This document shows, in pieces, positions 37,401 to 45,712 of a DNA stretch of 64,000 nucleotides. The first letter of the stretch is position 1. Every line of letters starts with the position of its first letter. The stretch comes from Enterobacter asburiae (GTDB lineage Bacteria > Pseudomonadota > Gammaproteobacteria > Enterobacterales > Enterobacteriaceae). The position numbers were made by a program, and so were the translations under genes. The notes under the pieces are model-generated. The model saw only the letters and a list, made by a program, of their open reading frames with translations. It was not told the DNA's origin and made no database searches. The stretch covers positions 2,170,001-2,234,000 of the forward strand of contig NZ_CP102247.1 of the NCBI RefSeq assembly GCF_024599655.1. Reading direction: 5' to 3'.

Positions 37401-37535
37401 AATAATGATTCCCGGCGGTGCCACCGCCGGATACTGCGCAACCGGTAAACGGGGAATAGACAGAAGTCCCGCCAGAACGATAAACAGCGCCACTACCCAG
37501 GCGAAAACGGGGCGTTCGATAAAAAAATGAGGCAT
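34440..37535 (-). CDS. RND (HAE1-type) multidrug efflux transporter without adjacent adaptor
   Basis: 1031 residues, typical of AcrB/AdeB-like pumps. It starts MPHFFIERPVFAWVVALFIV. The proton relay is intact: Asp-Asp in GMVLAIGIIVDDAIVVVENV (helix 4), Lys in LIGLSAKNAILIVEF (helix 10) and Arg in RLRPILMTSL (helix 11). The docking-domain landmark PDEDQGYFM is present. Such genes normally follow a periplasmic adaptor gene; here none is present, nor an outer-membrane channel. Instead it follows, by 4 bp, a stand-alone ABC-type membrane domain. Adaptor and channel (for example AcrA, TolC) would have to come from elsewhere. Substrates cannot be read from sequence. Confidence 0.93.
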   Translation of the reverse strand: MPHFFIERPVFAWVVALFIVLAGLLSIPRLPVAQYPAVAPPGIIISVSYPGASPDIMNTSVVSLIEREISGVDNLLYFESSSDTTGSASITVTFKPGTDIKLAQMDLQNQIKIVEPRLPQAVRQNGINVEAANSGFLMMVGLKSTTGQFEEADLSDYFARNVSDELRRVPGVGKVQLFGGEKALRIWLDPMKLHSYGLSVSDVLTAVGQQNALVSPGKTGDEPTAAGQGVTYPITVKGQLSSVEAFRNITLKSDASGARLKLSDIARIESGLQSYAFGIRENGVPATAAAIQLSPGANAMSTASGVRARIDELSRVLPDGMTFTVPFDTAPFVKLSIVKVVQTFVEAMVLVFLVMLLFLHKIRCTLIPAIVAPVALLGTFTVMLLSGYSINILTMFGMVLAIGIIVDDAIVVVENVERLMEEKSLSPRDATRQAMQEITPAIIGITLVLTAVFIPMGFAEGSVGIIYRQFCISMAVSILLSAFLALTLTPALCATLLKPHKAGKSGSGRFAARFNARFRSLTVCYEAGLGAVLKRTGRMLLLYVALCAALFLGLSSLPSSFLPDEDQGYFMSSIQLPSDATMQRTLNVVKKFEEEIAARPDIESNIMILGFGFSGSGPNSAMAFTTLKDWKNRQGSTAQDEADHIQASMANVSDAVTMSLLPPAISDMGTSSGFTWYVQDRAGLGYEALKRAADALVLQANERPELSDVYIDGLPEGTSLALQVDREKAEAMGVSFDEINQTLSVTLGSNYVNDYTNSGRVQQVIIQADAPYRMQPEQILTLSVKNRMGQMVPVSTFATLSWNVAPQQLTRYQGYSAIRITGSAAPGESSGTAMKVMESLSRDLPQGMAGEWAGSSLQERKSESQLPGLIVLSILVVFMVLAALYESWSIPFAVMLVVPLGLIGAVIAVSVADMTNDVFFKVGLITLIGLSAKNAILIVEFARQLHREGQPLLAATVHAASQRLRPILMTSLAFTLGVVPLMLASGASDSTQHAIGTGVFGGMISGTLLAIFFVPVFFIVIARFVDNIRKA

Positions 37536-37539
37536 TAAA

Positions 37540-38451
37540 TTAACGTCCAGTTACGTGAATTTCATCATCAGTGGATACGCGTTTACCGATATCCCTGAGC
37601 TGCGAAAATTTCTCAAGAAGCTGCGGTGCGTCATCGAGGCTCGTCGCGAACATCCACATGTAGGTCATCACGGAATAAATATGCCCGGCGGTGATGCCGG
37701 TTGAGCGCGTCATCCAGACGATGGTCAGTGTAAAAAGCGCGGCAACAAGTACGCCAACCCACAAATAGCCCCACGCCTCGCGGTCAGATAATGCGATACG
37801 TAAACGCGCCAGCGTGGCGTAATGTCGGTGAAGGGTCGCCGTGCCAGCCTTATGAACATAATCCACTTCTTTTTCCAGCCGATTATTCAGGCGCATGAAT
37901 AGCCATTCATTTTTACGGGCATATCCGGAGACAAATCCGAGCAGGATAAATACAATCGCAAAGCACATGACGCCGGCCCAAAATTCAATAAACAGCAACA
38001 TGATGGCGGCACCAAAAAGTGAGCTCAGCGATGTAATCAGCAGGGGAAGGTGCATTTCAAAGAAATCCACATATTCGCGCGAGAGCGTGACTCTGGCGGC
38101 GATTGCCGAATGGTTTAGCTGATATTTGCGCTGTGCCAGGACGACGGATACCGCGAGTCCGGCATAAATGCGTGCAAACGTGCGCGTGTCGATGCTGCGT
38201 CTGGCCGCGCCGATGAACCACATACAAAGTACCATCAGGCCATACAGCGCGGCGTTAAGCGTCTCACCTGCGAGGATGGCATTTATCGCGATGCCTGCCA
38301 GAACGGGATAAAGTAAAAACGTCACGTTTTCGGCCACCACCAGGAAGAAAGTGACAGCCAGTTTTTTTCGGTGTCGTATCGCGAGTTTTTTAAGCGAGTG
38401 CATCACACCGGCAGGTTCAGAAGAACGAAGATTATTATTACGGTTCATCAT
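37540..38451 (-). CDS. Stand-alone ABC-transporter six-helix membrane domain protein
   Basis: 303 residues with about six predicted helices in the pattern of a type I ABC exporter membrane domain (Pfam ABC_membrane_3-like). It starts with a cationic segment (KKLAIRHRKKLAV) and ends shortly after the sixth helix with QLRDIGKRVSTDDEIHVTGR, so there is no nucleotide-binding domain: no Walker A, signature or Walker B is found in it or its neighbours. Its stop is 4 bp before the RND start, implying coupled translation. Such proteins are annotated in other enterobacteria without a function. Confidence 0.8.
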   Translation of the reverse strand: MMNRNNNLRSSEPAGVMHSLKKLAIRHRKKLAVTFFLVVAENVTFLLYPVLAGIAINAILAGETLNAALYGLMVLCMWFIGAARRSIDTRTFARIYAGLAVSVVLAQRKYQLNHSAIAARVTLSREYVDFFEMHLPLLITSLSSLFGAAIMLLFIEFWAGVMCFAIVFILLGFVSGYARKNEWLFMRLNNRLEKEVDYVHKAGTATLHRHYATLARLRIALSDREAWGYLWVGVLVAALFTLTIVWMTRSTGITAGHIYSVMTYMWMFATSLDDAPQLLEKFSQLRDIGKRVSTDDEIHVTGR

Positions 38452-38574
38452 TATGGGTAAGTCGTGTCAGACTTTTCAGTGAGTTATTTTTGTGCAAAAG
38501 CGTGAGATAGAGAGTCTATCGCGAGCCTGTTTAGCGGACATGGGCGGTTTATGGAGGACGTGTGGAGCAGCGAC

Positions 38575-38985
38575 TCAAATCATTCTCATAATGAGGTACA
38601 GCGGTGCTCCGCCAAAAAAAATGATCAAATAACACTCGTAGTAAAAGACCAGATCCTCGAGATCGGGTATCGCGTTTAACAGCACGGTGAACGTAATAAT
38701 GAGATAGACAAAAATCACTATTAGCCAGAAGGCGATGACAAGCAGCTCCGTCAACGCGCCAGCTTTATTTTGGATTATTAAAGAGACCACCGACAATGCG
38801 ATGCAGCCATAGATAATGGGTGAAGAGAGCAGCGTCGAGGCGACTTTTTCATCCATTCTGTGCACCAGCACCAGCCAGGTATAAAGTAATCCCCAAGACA
38901 GCAGCAGAAACAGGGAATATATGCCCAGTTTTTTAGGAGAGAAATATTTTGAAAGTTCCATGTTCATTATTTCAGCCAACTTCAT
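38575..38985 (-). CDS. Small membrane protein with four predicted helices
   Basis: 136 residues from ATG 38985 (KLAEIMNMELSKYF...), with helices at ~20-41, 54-71, 78-103 and 112-134. The family was not recognised. It lies 123 bp upstream of the ABC-domain gene on the same strand and may share its transcript; it is divergent from the response regulator. The ribosome-binding site is weak (AAAGA); a downstream ATG eight codons in is an alternative start. Confidence 0.6.
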   Translation of the reverse strand: MKLAEIMNMELSKYFSPKKLGIYSLFLLLSWGLLYTWLVLVHRMDEKVASTLLSSPIIYGCIALSVVSLIIQNKAGALTELLVIAFWLIVIFVYLIITFTVLLNAIPDLEDLVFYYECYLIIFFGGAPLYLIMRMI

Positions 38986-39232
38986 AAAATCTTTAAGAAA
39001 CAGTGGTAATTTGCAACGCGCAATGCACAAAGGGCTATGCCTCAATAGCGATTATGAGCGGACATTGTCGAGTCTTTATTGACTGAATGTGTAGGCTGTG
39101 TGGAGAAATAACCGGGCATTTAAATCAACCAGGAAATTTTCGTGACCACGGCACTTTTTCGCGGAGGCTGTGTCTTATTGTGCTAAAGATATCTGATAGC
39201 GTGCTCAAAGGGATTTCACCCACGGAGATAAA

Positions 39233-39937
39233 ATGCACAAAAATACGCTGATCCTTATTGTTGAAGATGAAGACGAAATCGCCGATATACTGATGAGCTA
39301 CTTAGAGCGTTCGGGAATGAAAACGCTCAGAGCCAGGCAGGGCGAGCAGGCCATAACGCTCAATCGACTCCATAAACCGGATCTCATATTGCTGGACATT
39401 CACCTGCCCGTATGTGACGGCTGGAGCGTACTTACCACGCTTCGTCAGGAAAGTTCTGTCCCGGTCATTATGGTTTCCGCTCTCGATCAGGATGTCGATA
39501 AGCTCATGGGGCTGAGGCTGGGCGCGGATGATTACGTGATCAAACCCTTCAACCCTTCTGAGGTTGTCGCACGGGTTGAGGCGGTGCTGCGCAGAACAAA
39601 AACTGCGCTTCAGCAGGCGGGTTCCCTGCCGCTCAGAACGCCCTTTATTACGGTCTATCCGGATGATTTCTACGTGGAAGTCACCGTGGGAGAAGAGGTT
39701 ATCTCCCCGGTATTAACAACGACCGAATTTAAATTACTTACCTGGCTGATGCGATATCCGAGAAAGGTCTGTTCCCGCGAAGAGTTACTCAACGCGTGTC
39801 TGCCGGAAGGTGACGCGCTCGACAGAACCGTCGACAGCCATATGAGCAAGTTGCGTAAAAAACTGGAGCTTGCCGGCCTTTACGGTGTTCCCGAGAGCAT
39901 CAGAGGCATGGGCTACCGGCTTGGGGAAAAGAAATGA
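39233..39937 (+). CDS. AdeR-like OmpR-family response regulator
   Basis: 234 residues. The receiver domain (~1-122) has acidic residues in VEDEDEIAD, the phosphoacceptor Asp in LILLDIHLPVCDGW, and Lys in DDYVIKPFNPSEV. The C-terminal winged helix includes TTTEFKLLTWLM and DRTVDSHMSKLRKKLE...GMGYRL. The pattern closely follows Acinetobacter AdeR (LDQD.DK.M.LR.GADD..KPFNP.EV.ARV.AVLRRT). It is divergent from the RND block, as adeRS is from adeABC, so control of the pump is likely. The start overlaps nothing upstream; the gene ends in an ATGA overlap with its kinase. Confidence 0.85.
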   Translation: MHKNTLILIVEDEDEIADILMSYLERSGMKTLRARQGEQAITLNRLHKPDLILLDIHLPVCDGWSVLTTLRQESSVPVIMVSALDQDVDKLMGLRLGADDYVIKPFNPSEVVARVEAVLRRTKTALQQAGSLPLRTPFITVYPDDFYVEVTVGEEVISPVLTTTEFKLLTWLMRYPRKVCSREELLNACLPEGDALDRTVDSHMSKLRKKLELAGLYGVPESIRGMGYRLGEKK

Positions 39938-40998
39938 ACAGAGAGTCTGTCCTGAGTCGTCAGATCTTAACGTATATGCTGTTGCTGACGTTTACGATAA
40001 TTGCCATCGCCATACTCGGCTCCTGGTTTTTTTACTCCTTTATTCTGGATCACCTCCCGGGCGGCCCTGCTGCGGGCGATGACGAGCAGATGACGATGTG
40101 GGACTGGGTGTGGATTGGGACCGCGACTACGATCAGTATGATTATTGCCCTCTTTTTCACGGTCAAACTGTCATCCCGAATACTCACCCCGCTAAACGCG
40201 GTAGCGTCCAGCCTGAAAAGGATTTCTCAGGGCGATCTGGACGCACGGGCATTTTGCGCCAGTTCCCGGCTGGGTGAAATCAATCACCTTGTGACGGATT
40301 TCAATGAAATGGCGGAAAAATTACAGACCCTGGATATTCAGAGAAAATCCTGGAATGCCGCTATTGCGCATGAGCTGAGAACGCCGGTCACGATTTTACG
40401 CGGACGGCTTCAGGGGTTGGTTGACGGTGTTTTTACCCCGGACCCGGTACTGTTTAATAATCTTCTCAAACAGACGGAAGGGTTAACCCGTCTGATTGAA
40501 GATCTCCGGGTTGTCAGTTCGAATGGCGGGGCGGGATACACGCTGTGCCAGTCAAGAACGGATCTAAAAGGGACAATACAGGATGCACTCGATACATTCA
40601 TGCCCGAGTTCAACCGTAAGGCATTTACCGTCAATACAGAACTGAGGGAGCAGCAATGCGTATTCGATCCGTTACGCATCAATCAGTGTCTGACCGTTTT
40701 ATTTGACAATGCCTTACACTATTCAACCTCGCGCAAACTCATCGTGAAAAATGGCGTTTCTGATAAAGGCAATTATATTCTTATTCAGGACGGGGGACCG
40801 GGCATCCCCAGGGAGTTTCATGATTTCTTATTTCAGCCCTTTCAGCGCGATAATGGCGCCAGACATGTGAACCCGGAAGGCTGTGGTTTGGGCTTGTCGG
40901 TGGTAAAAGCCATCATGCTGGCTCATGGTGGCGATGTTACCTATACCTTATCGACGCAAAACCACTCGATATTTAAGCTCACCTGGCCCGACTCGTGA
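39934..40998 (+). CDS. AdeS-like sensor histidine kinase
   Basis: 354 residues. Two membrane helices (~10-35 and ~60-80) bracket a short periplasmic loop, so the stimulus is probably sensed in or near the membrane. They are followed by a HAMP domain (~80-135), the phosphoacceptor His in AIAHELRTPVTILRGR (~148), and the ATPase domain with N (FDNALHYS), DGGPGIP and GCGLGLSVVKAI. It is translationally coupled to the regulator. Its end overlaps by 20 bp the end of the convergent ATP-grasp gene. Confidence 0.86.
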   Translation: MNRESVLSRQILTYMLLLTFTIIAIAILGSWFFYSFILDHLPGGPAAGDDEQMTMWDWVWIGTATTISMIIALFFTVKLSSRILTPLNAVASSLKRISQGDLDARAFCASSRLGEINHLVTDFNEMAEKLQTLDIQRKSWNAAIAHELRTPVTILRGRLQGLVDGVFTPDPVLFNNLLKQTEGLTRLIEDLRVVSSNGGAGYTLCQSRTDLKGTIQDALDTFMPEFNRKAFTVNTELREQQCVFDPLRINQCLTVLFDNALHYSTSRKLIVKNGVSDKGNYILIQDGGPGIPREFHDFLFQPFQRDNGARHVNPEGCGLGLSVVKAIMLAHGGDVTYTLSTQNHSIFKLTWPDS

Positions 40999-41920
40999 GT
41001 TTCAGCGGCAGGTCAAATGCGCCTGCCGGCGATAAATGCCATATTTTCCCTAACTTAGCATCCCATTCCTGCGGGGTAATCGTCAGTTTACCGCGTCTCG
41101 GGCTTAGGGTTATTTCACTGAAAAAGATTTCATCTTTCTTTAGCATCAGGTCAACGCGGCAGTAGTCAATTCCATCCGCCAGCTCCTGGGACGCCAGCAA
41201 TGCCTGTCGGAACAAGACCGGTTCGCCTGGATCTGCTGAAGTATTCGGATATTCCATCTGGAAGGGTTGTAAGTTCCAGTGCCTGTCATAAACGTTGATA
41301 AAACCGTTGCCGTTATCATCCGTAAAATCCGCTTCAACATAGTGGGCAACGCCGTGAAAGCAATGGATCCTCAGCATTTCGGGCGTTGTATTTCTGTCAG
41401 CATCATCGAAGAGATCGACAAACGGCTCGCAAAGTATACTCGGCGTAATGTTTTTGTATTGCCATTCGCGCGTGGTGTAGTACAAATTTTTCTTTAACGC
41501 GAGGCTCAGCTTTTTACACGCTTCCCCGACATTAAATTGCGCTTTATTTGTACATATTATTGTGCTGCCACTGTCATGGTTGCACTTAAGGACGAATTTG
41601 TCAGGGAGTACTGAAAAATCAATCTGCGACGGCCGGGAATACACACCAATTAATGGCACCGTTTTCACGCGAGTTGTTCTGGAGGAAACGTATGCCCGAA
41701 CGGCGAGTTTATCAGCGAGCATCGTGTAGAGGTTATTATGGTCATAAACCAGACGATGACATATTTTTTCACTCAACGTCGTGGGTGATTGAATGTCAGG
41801 GGTTTTCCCGGATGTTTTCCTGAGCCTCACAGTATGAAAGTGCAGGTCCGTCATTAAAAATGAGCGGCATTTTCTGATGAGATACTCGGTGTATTTTAGA
41901 ACGTAAGTGCTGGTGTTCAT
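40979..41920 (-). CDS. TupA-like ATP-grasp family protein
   Basis: 313 residues. The pattern fits the TupA-like ATP-grasp family, often found in polysaccharide or cell-surface clusters: LSEKICHRLVYDHNNLYTMLADKLAVRAYV, PDKFVLKCNHDSGSTIIC, ILCEPFVDLF, then YCRVDLMLKKDEIFFSEITLSPRRG as the metal/ATP-binding end. GGAGGAG precedes the ATG. No glycan gene is nearby, so the substrate is unknown. Its transcription converges on the kinase gene. Confidence 0.78.
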   Translation of the reverse strand: MNTSTYVLKYTEYLIRKCRSFLMTDLHFHTVRLRKTSGKTPDIQSPTTLSEKICHRLVYDHNNLYTMLADKLAVRAYVSSRTTRVKTVPLIGVYSRPSQIDFSVLPDKFVLKCNHDSGSTIICTNKAQFNVGEACKKLSLALKKNLYYTTREWQYKNITPSILCEPFVDLFDDADRNTTPEMLRIHCFHGVAHYVEADFTDDNGNGFINVYDRHWNLQPFQMEYPNTSADPGEPVLFRQALLASQELADGIDYCRVDLMLKKDEIFFSEITLSPRRGKLTITPQEWDAKLGKIWHLSPAGAFDLPLKLTSRAR

Positions 41921-42012
41921 TTCTTCTCCTCCGTAATGTCCGGATATTCTGAAGAAGAACTGTTGATTTATTTTGCTTAGAATATGGAGCAGGAGTGGAG
42001 ATGAAAAAGTTA

Positions 42013-42048
42013 AAGGATTAAACAGCGTGTAAAAGCTATTTAATCCTT
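42013..42048. terminator. Stem-loop between sapF and the ATP-grasp gene
   Basis: A 10-bp stem AAGGATTAAA / TTTAATCCTT with a 16-base loop, followed leftward by TTAACTTTTTC, just after the sapF stop. Probable sapF terminator and right border of the accessory block. Confidence 0.65.
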
Positions 42049-42069
42049 ATTGAACAGTGCAACTTTTTT

Positions 42070-42876
42070 TTAACGGTCTTTGCGCCATGCATCGGCGGTT
42101 AATGCTTCGCCGAAATGACCGGCAATCAGTCGTTTCGTCAGCTCATGAAGTGGGGAGGCCATCACATCCGCCGTGCTGCCGCGTTCGACAACTTCTCCCT
42201 GGTGCATGACCATCACCTGATCGCTGATGTGCTTCATCATTCCCAGATGTTGGGTGACGTAGATATACGAGATCCCCTGTTTTTCCTGCAATTCCAGCAT
42301 CAGGTTAATCAGCTGTGAGCGCATCGACATATCCAGCGAGGCAAGCGCTTCATCCGCAATGATCACTTTTGGCCGCAAAATCAATGCACGCGCCAGACCC
42401 AGACGCTGTTTCTGGCCGGGGGCCAGCATATGCGGGTAGTAGCTTTCGTGGTCCGGTAACAGGCCAACCATACGCAGGGTTTCAAATACGCGCTTACGGC
42501 GCGCCTCCGGCTCCAGGTCGGTGTTCAGACGCAGCGGAAAATCGAGGATCTGCGAAATACGCTGGCGCGGATTAAGCGAGGTAGAAGGATCCTGGAAGAT
42601 CATGCGGATGCGCTGGCTGCGGAAAGAGTAATCGCCGAACGTCAGAGGATGATCGTCAATCAACACTTCGCCTGCAGTCGGTTCAACCATGCCGGCGAGC
42701 ATTTTCGCCAGGGTGGATTTCCCGGAACCGTTCTCGCCGATGATCGCCAGGGTCTGTTTTTCACGCAGCGTAAAGCTCAGCGGCTTCACCGCGTCGACAG
42801 TTTGACGATGAAACAGCCCCGTGCGGTAGCGAAAGGTCTTACTCAGGTTGCGAACTTCCAGTAAGGTTTCGACCAT
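42070..42876 (-). CDS. sapF: SapF, ABC transporter ATPase subunit
   Basis: 268 residues, one nucleotide-binding domain. It has Walker A GENGSGKST, an unusual signature LAPGQKQRLGLARAL in place of LSGGQ (as in E. coli SapF), and Walker B KVIIADEAL. It powers the Sap transporter with SapD. The operon was found in Salmonella through resistance to antimicrobial peptides, and in E. coli SapBCDF exports putrescine. The start is 1 bp after the sapD stop. Confidence 0.96.
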   Translation of the reverse strand: MVETLLEVRNLSKTFRYRTGLFHRQTVDAVKPLSFTLREKQTLAIIGENGSGKSTLAKMLAGMVEPTAGEVLIDDHPLTFGDYSFRSQRIRMIFQDPSTSLNPRQRISQILDFPLRLNTDLEPEARRKRVFETLRMVGLLPDHESYYPHMLAPGQKQRLGLARALILRPKVIIADEALASLDMSMRSQLINLMLELQEKQGISYIYVTQHLGMMKHISDQVMVMHQGEVVERGSTADVMASPLHELTKRLIAGHFGEALTADAWRKDR

Positions 42877-42877
42877 T

Positions 42878-43870
42878 TCACTCTCTCTCCATGTTCAGCG
42901 GGAAATGACAGGCGTAAAGATGATTTTTGGCACCGGTCAGGCGCGGCGTCTCGATACATTTACGCTGAGCATAAGGGCACCGCGGCCCCAGACGACAGCC
43001 TATCGGCAGGGATTCCAGCAGCGGGATCGCCCCCGGCAGGGTATTCAGGCGGCTTTTATGCGGCATGGCGCTGCCAAAATCCGGAATGGCGCGGATGAGC
43101 GCCTGCGTATACGGATGATGCGGGGCGTTAATCAGATCTTCACTCGGCGCGGTTTCGACCGTTTGCCCGCAATACATCACATCAATTTTATCCGCCCATT
43201 TGCTGAGCATTTGCAGGTCATGGCTGATCAGCAAAATGGTGGTGTTGTTATTCTGGTTGAGGCGCGACAGCAGGCGGAAAATTTGCGCCTGCGTGGTGGG
43301 TTCCATCGCATTCGTCGGTTCATCCGCAATCAGCAGACGCGGCTGATTGGCCAGCGCGATGGCAATCATCACTTTCTGACATTCGCCGTCGGTCAGCTCA
43401 TAAGGGAAGCTGCGCATCGCATCTTTGTGATCTTTAATCCCAACGCGGTGTAAAAGCTCAATGGCGCGACGCTTGCGCCAGCCAACGCGTTGCCACCAGC
43501 GGCCTTTATAGGTCCAGCCGGGAATGTTCTGCATGAGCTGCTTACCCACGCGTTCGGACGGATCGAGACAGGACTGCGGTTCCTGGAAAATCATCGAGAC
43601 GTTATGTCCGACCAGCTTACGCCGCTCGCGGGGGGAGAGGCGCAGCAGATCGATATCATCAAAACGCATACGGTCTGCGGTCACGCGCCAGTTGTCTTTC
43701 GCCACGCCGCAGATAGCCTTGGCAATCAGGCTTTTTCCCGAGCCGGATTCCCCCACCAGCCCGCGAATTTCACCCTCCGCGAGGGTGATGCTGATGCGAT
43801 CGACGGCTTTAACCCAGCCTTCACCGGTTTTGAATTCGATGGTGAGGTTGCGAATATCAAGAAGCGGCAT
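42878..43870 (-). CDS. sapD: SapD, ABC transporter ATPase subunit
   Basis: 330 residues. Walker A is GESGSGKSLIAK, the signature is degenerate (LTDGECQKVMIA) and Walker B is RLLIADEPT. The C-terminal oligopeptide-type extension holds four cysteines (CRLGPRCPYAQRKC, YACHF). In E. coli SapD also supports Trk potassium uptake. One-base overlap (TAATG) with sapC. Confidence 0.96.
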   Translation of the reverse strand: MPLLDIRNLTIEFKTGEGWVKAVDRISITLAEGEIRGLVGESGSGKSLIAKAICGVAKDNWRVTADRMRFDDIDLLRLSPRERRKLVGHNVSMIFQEPQSCLDPSERVGKQLMQNIPGWTYKGRWWQRVGWRKRRAIELLHRVGIKDHKDAMRSFPYELTDGECQKVMIAIALANQPRLLIADEPTNAMEPTTQAQIFRLLSRLNQNNNTTILLISHDLQMLSKWADKIDVMYCGQTVETAPSEDLINAPHHPYTQALIRAIPDFGSAMPHKSRLNTLPGAIPLLESLPIGCRLGPRCPYAQRKCIETPRLTGAKNHLYACHFPLNMERE

Positions 43871-44760
43871 TATTGCACCCCCGCGTTAATTGCACGGCGA
43901 ATACCGTCGCCCAGCAGGTTGATGAGCAGCACGCTCACCATAATGGCCGCACCCGGCAGCATGACCGTCCACGGTGCCACGTAGATGAGTTCCAGCGCGT
44001 CGCCGAGCATCGCACCCCATTCGGGTGACGGCAGCTGTGCACCGAGGTCGAGGAAGCCGAGTGCCGCGATGTCCAGGATCGCCATCGACAGGGCGCGGGT
44101 GATCTCGGTGACCAGTCCGGCGGCGATGTTGGGCAGCACGGCAAACCACAGAATGTTGAAGGTCGTCGCGCCGTCCAGACGGGCTGCGACGACGTACTCT
44201 TTTTCCAGCTCATCATGCACCATGCTGTAAACCGAGCGCACGATGCGGGGCAGGATAGCCAGCCAGACGGCGAACATGGCATGCGACAGATGCGGACCGG
44301 CAAAGGCAACAACAATGATCGCCAGCAGCAGGGACGGGATCGACAGCAGCGTATCCAGAATGTGGTTAAGCACCGCCGAACGCAGGCCGTGCGTGGATCC
44401 TGCAAAAATACCAAGCGCCAGCCCACAGATCGTTGCCGCGAGCGTCACCACAAATGCGCCGCCCACCGTCGGGGCTGCACCGCTCAGCAGACGGCTCAAC
44501 ACGTCACGTCCAAGGTCGTCCGTTCCCAGGAAGAAAGAGACTTCGCCGTAGCGCGACCAGGACGGCGGCAGCAACTGATAGCCAAGGAACTGCTGGTCGA
44601 TGCCGTACGGCGCAAACCACGAGCCAAAGACGCAAAGCAACACCAGGCCGGCACAGCCGTAAAGGCCGATCATTGCCGTGGTATCACCATAGAATTTACG
44701 CCACACGGTGCGCAGCACACCGGGCGTGCGCTTTTCACTGTATACGCTATCGTAAGGCAT
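43870..44760 (-). CDS. sapC: SapC, ABC transporter permease
   Basis: 296 residues, DppC/OppC-type inner-membrane permease with about six helices. The cytoplasmic coupling loop is EKEYVVAARLDGATTFNILWFAVLPNI. It overlaps the end of sapB by 14 bp. Confidence 0.96.
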   Translation of the reverse strand: MPYDSVYSEKRTPGVLRTVWRKFYGDTTAMIGLYGCAGLVLLCVFGSWFAPYGIDQQFLGYQLLPPSWSRYGEVSFFLGTDDLGRDVLSRLLSGAAPTVGGAFVVTLAATICGLALGIFAGSTHGLRSAVLNHILDTLLSIPSLLLAIIVVAFAGPHLSHAMFAVWLAILPRIVRSVYSMVHDELEKEYVVAARLDGATTFNILWFAVLPNIAAGLVTEITRALSMAILDIAALGFLDLGAQLPSPEWGAMLGDALELIYVAPWTVMLPGAAIMVSVLLINLLGDGIRRAINAGVQ

Positions 44761-45712
44761 ACCATTCCTTATGCTTCAATGGGTTGGCCATGGCACCCAG
44801 AATATCGGACAACACGTTAACAATAATTACCAGCGAACCAATCACCATCACGCCCGCAGAAATCGCGGCGTAGTCCTGCTGGCGGATGGCGTTAATCAGC
44901 CATCGCCCGAGGCCTGGCCAGCTAAAGACCATCTCGGTGATCATGGCCAGCGTCAGCATGGTGGAAAACTGTAATCCCAGACGCGGAATAACCGGCGGCA
45001 GCGCGTTGTGCAGGACGTTGCGGCGCAGTATGGTCAGGCGTGACAACCCGCGCGTGGCGGCGGCTTTGACGTAGTTCTGGTCAAATACCTCAATGGTGCT
45101 CAGGCGCATCAGGCGGATCACTTCAGTTGTCGGCGCAACCGCCAGGGTCAGCACCGGCAATACCATATGGCGCAGGGCGCTGACGATCATCTCATGGCGC
45201 CACACCGAATCGGACAGCCACGCGTCAATGATGGCAAAACCGGTTACCGTTTTAACCGTATAGAGCAGGTCAAAACGACCTGAAACCGGCAGCCAGCCCA
45301 TCGTCAGCGAGAAGAACAGCGTCAGCAGCAGCGCCAGCCAGAAGACCGGGATGGAGAAGCCGAACAGGGCGAGGGCGCTGATAAACTTATCCTGCCATTT
45401 GTTGCGATAGATCCCGGCCAGCATCCCCACGGGAATGCCAACCATCAGGGCAAAGCCGAAGGCCAGAATGCACAGCTCCATCGTGGCCGGGAACACCTCT
45501 TTCAGTTGCTCGGAAATCAGCTGTCCGTTAATGCTGGACACGCCGAAATCCCAGTGCAGCAGCCCGTTAAACCAGAAGAGCCAGGCATCCCACAGGGACG
45601 ACCCCTGGAGCGGGGCGTGAGGCGTGAAATAGCTCAGGCTGAAGCCGACAAAGTTCAGGAAAAAGAGCGTCACCAGCAGCAAAAGGAGCCGACGTAAGGT
45701 AAAAATAATCAT
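44747..45712 (-). CDS. sapB: SapB, ABC transporter permease
   Basis: 321 residues, DppB/OppB-type inner-membrane permease that pairs with SapC. The coupling loop is DQNYVKAAATRGLSRLTILRRNVL. The N-terminal helix is MIIFTLRRLLLLLVTLFFL. The start overlaps the sapA stop by 4 bp. Confidence 0.96.
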   Translation of the reverse strand: MIIFTLRRLLLLLVTLFFLNFVGFSLSYFTPHAPLQGSSLWDAWLFWFNGLLHWDFGVSSINGQLISEQLKEVFPATMELCILAFGFALMVGIPVGMLAGIYRNKWQDKFISALALFGFSIPVFWLALLLTLFFSLTMGWLPVSGRFDLLYTVKTVTGFAIIDAWLSDSVWRHEMIVSALRHMVLPVLTLAVAPTTEVIRLMRLSTIEVFDQNYVKAAATRGLSRLTILRRNVLHNALPPVIPRLGLQFSTMLTLAMITEMVFSWPGLGRWLINAIRQQDYAAISAGVMVIGSLVIIVNVLSDILGAMANPLKHKEWYALR

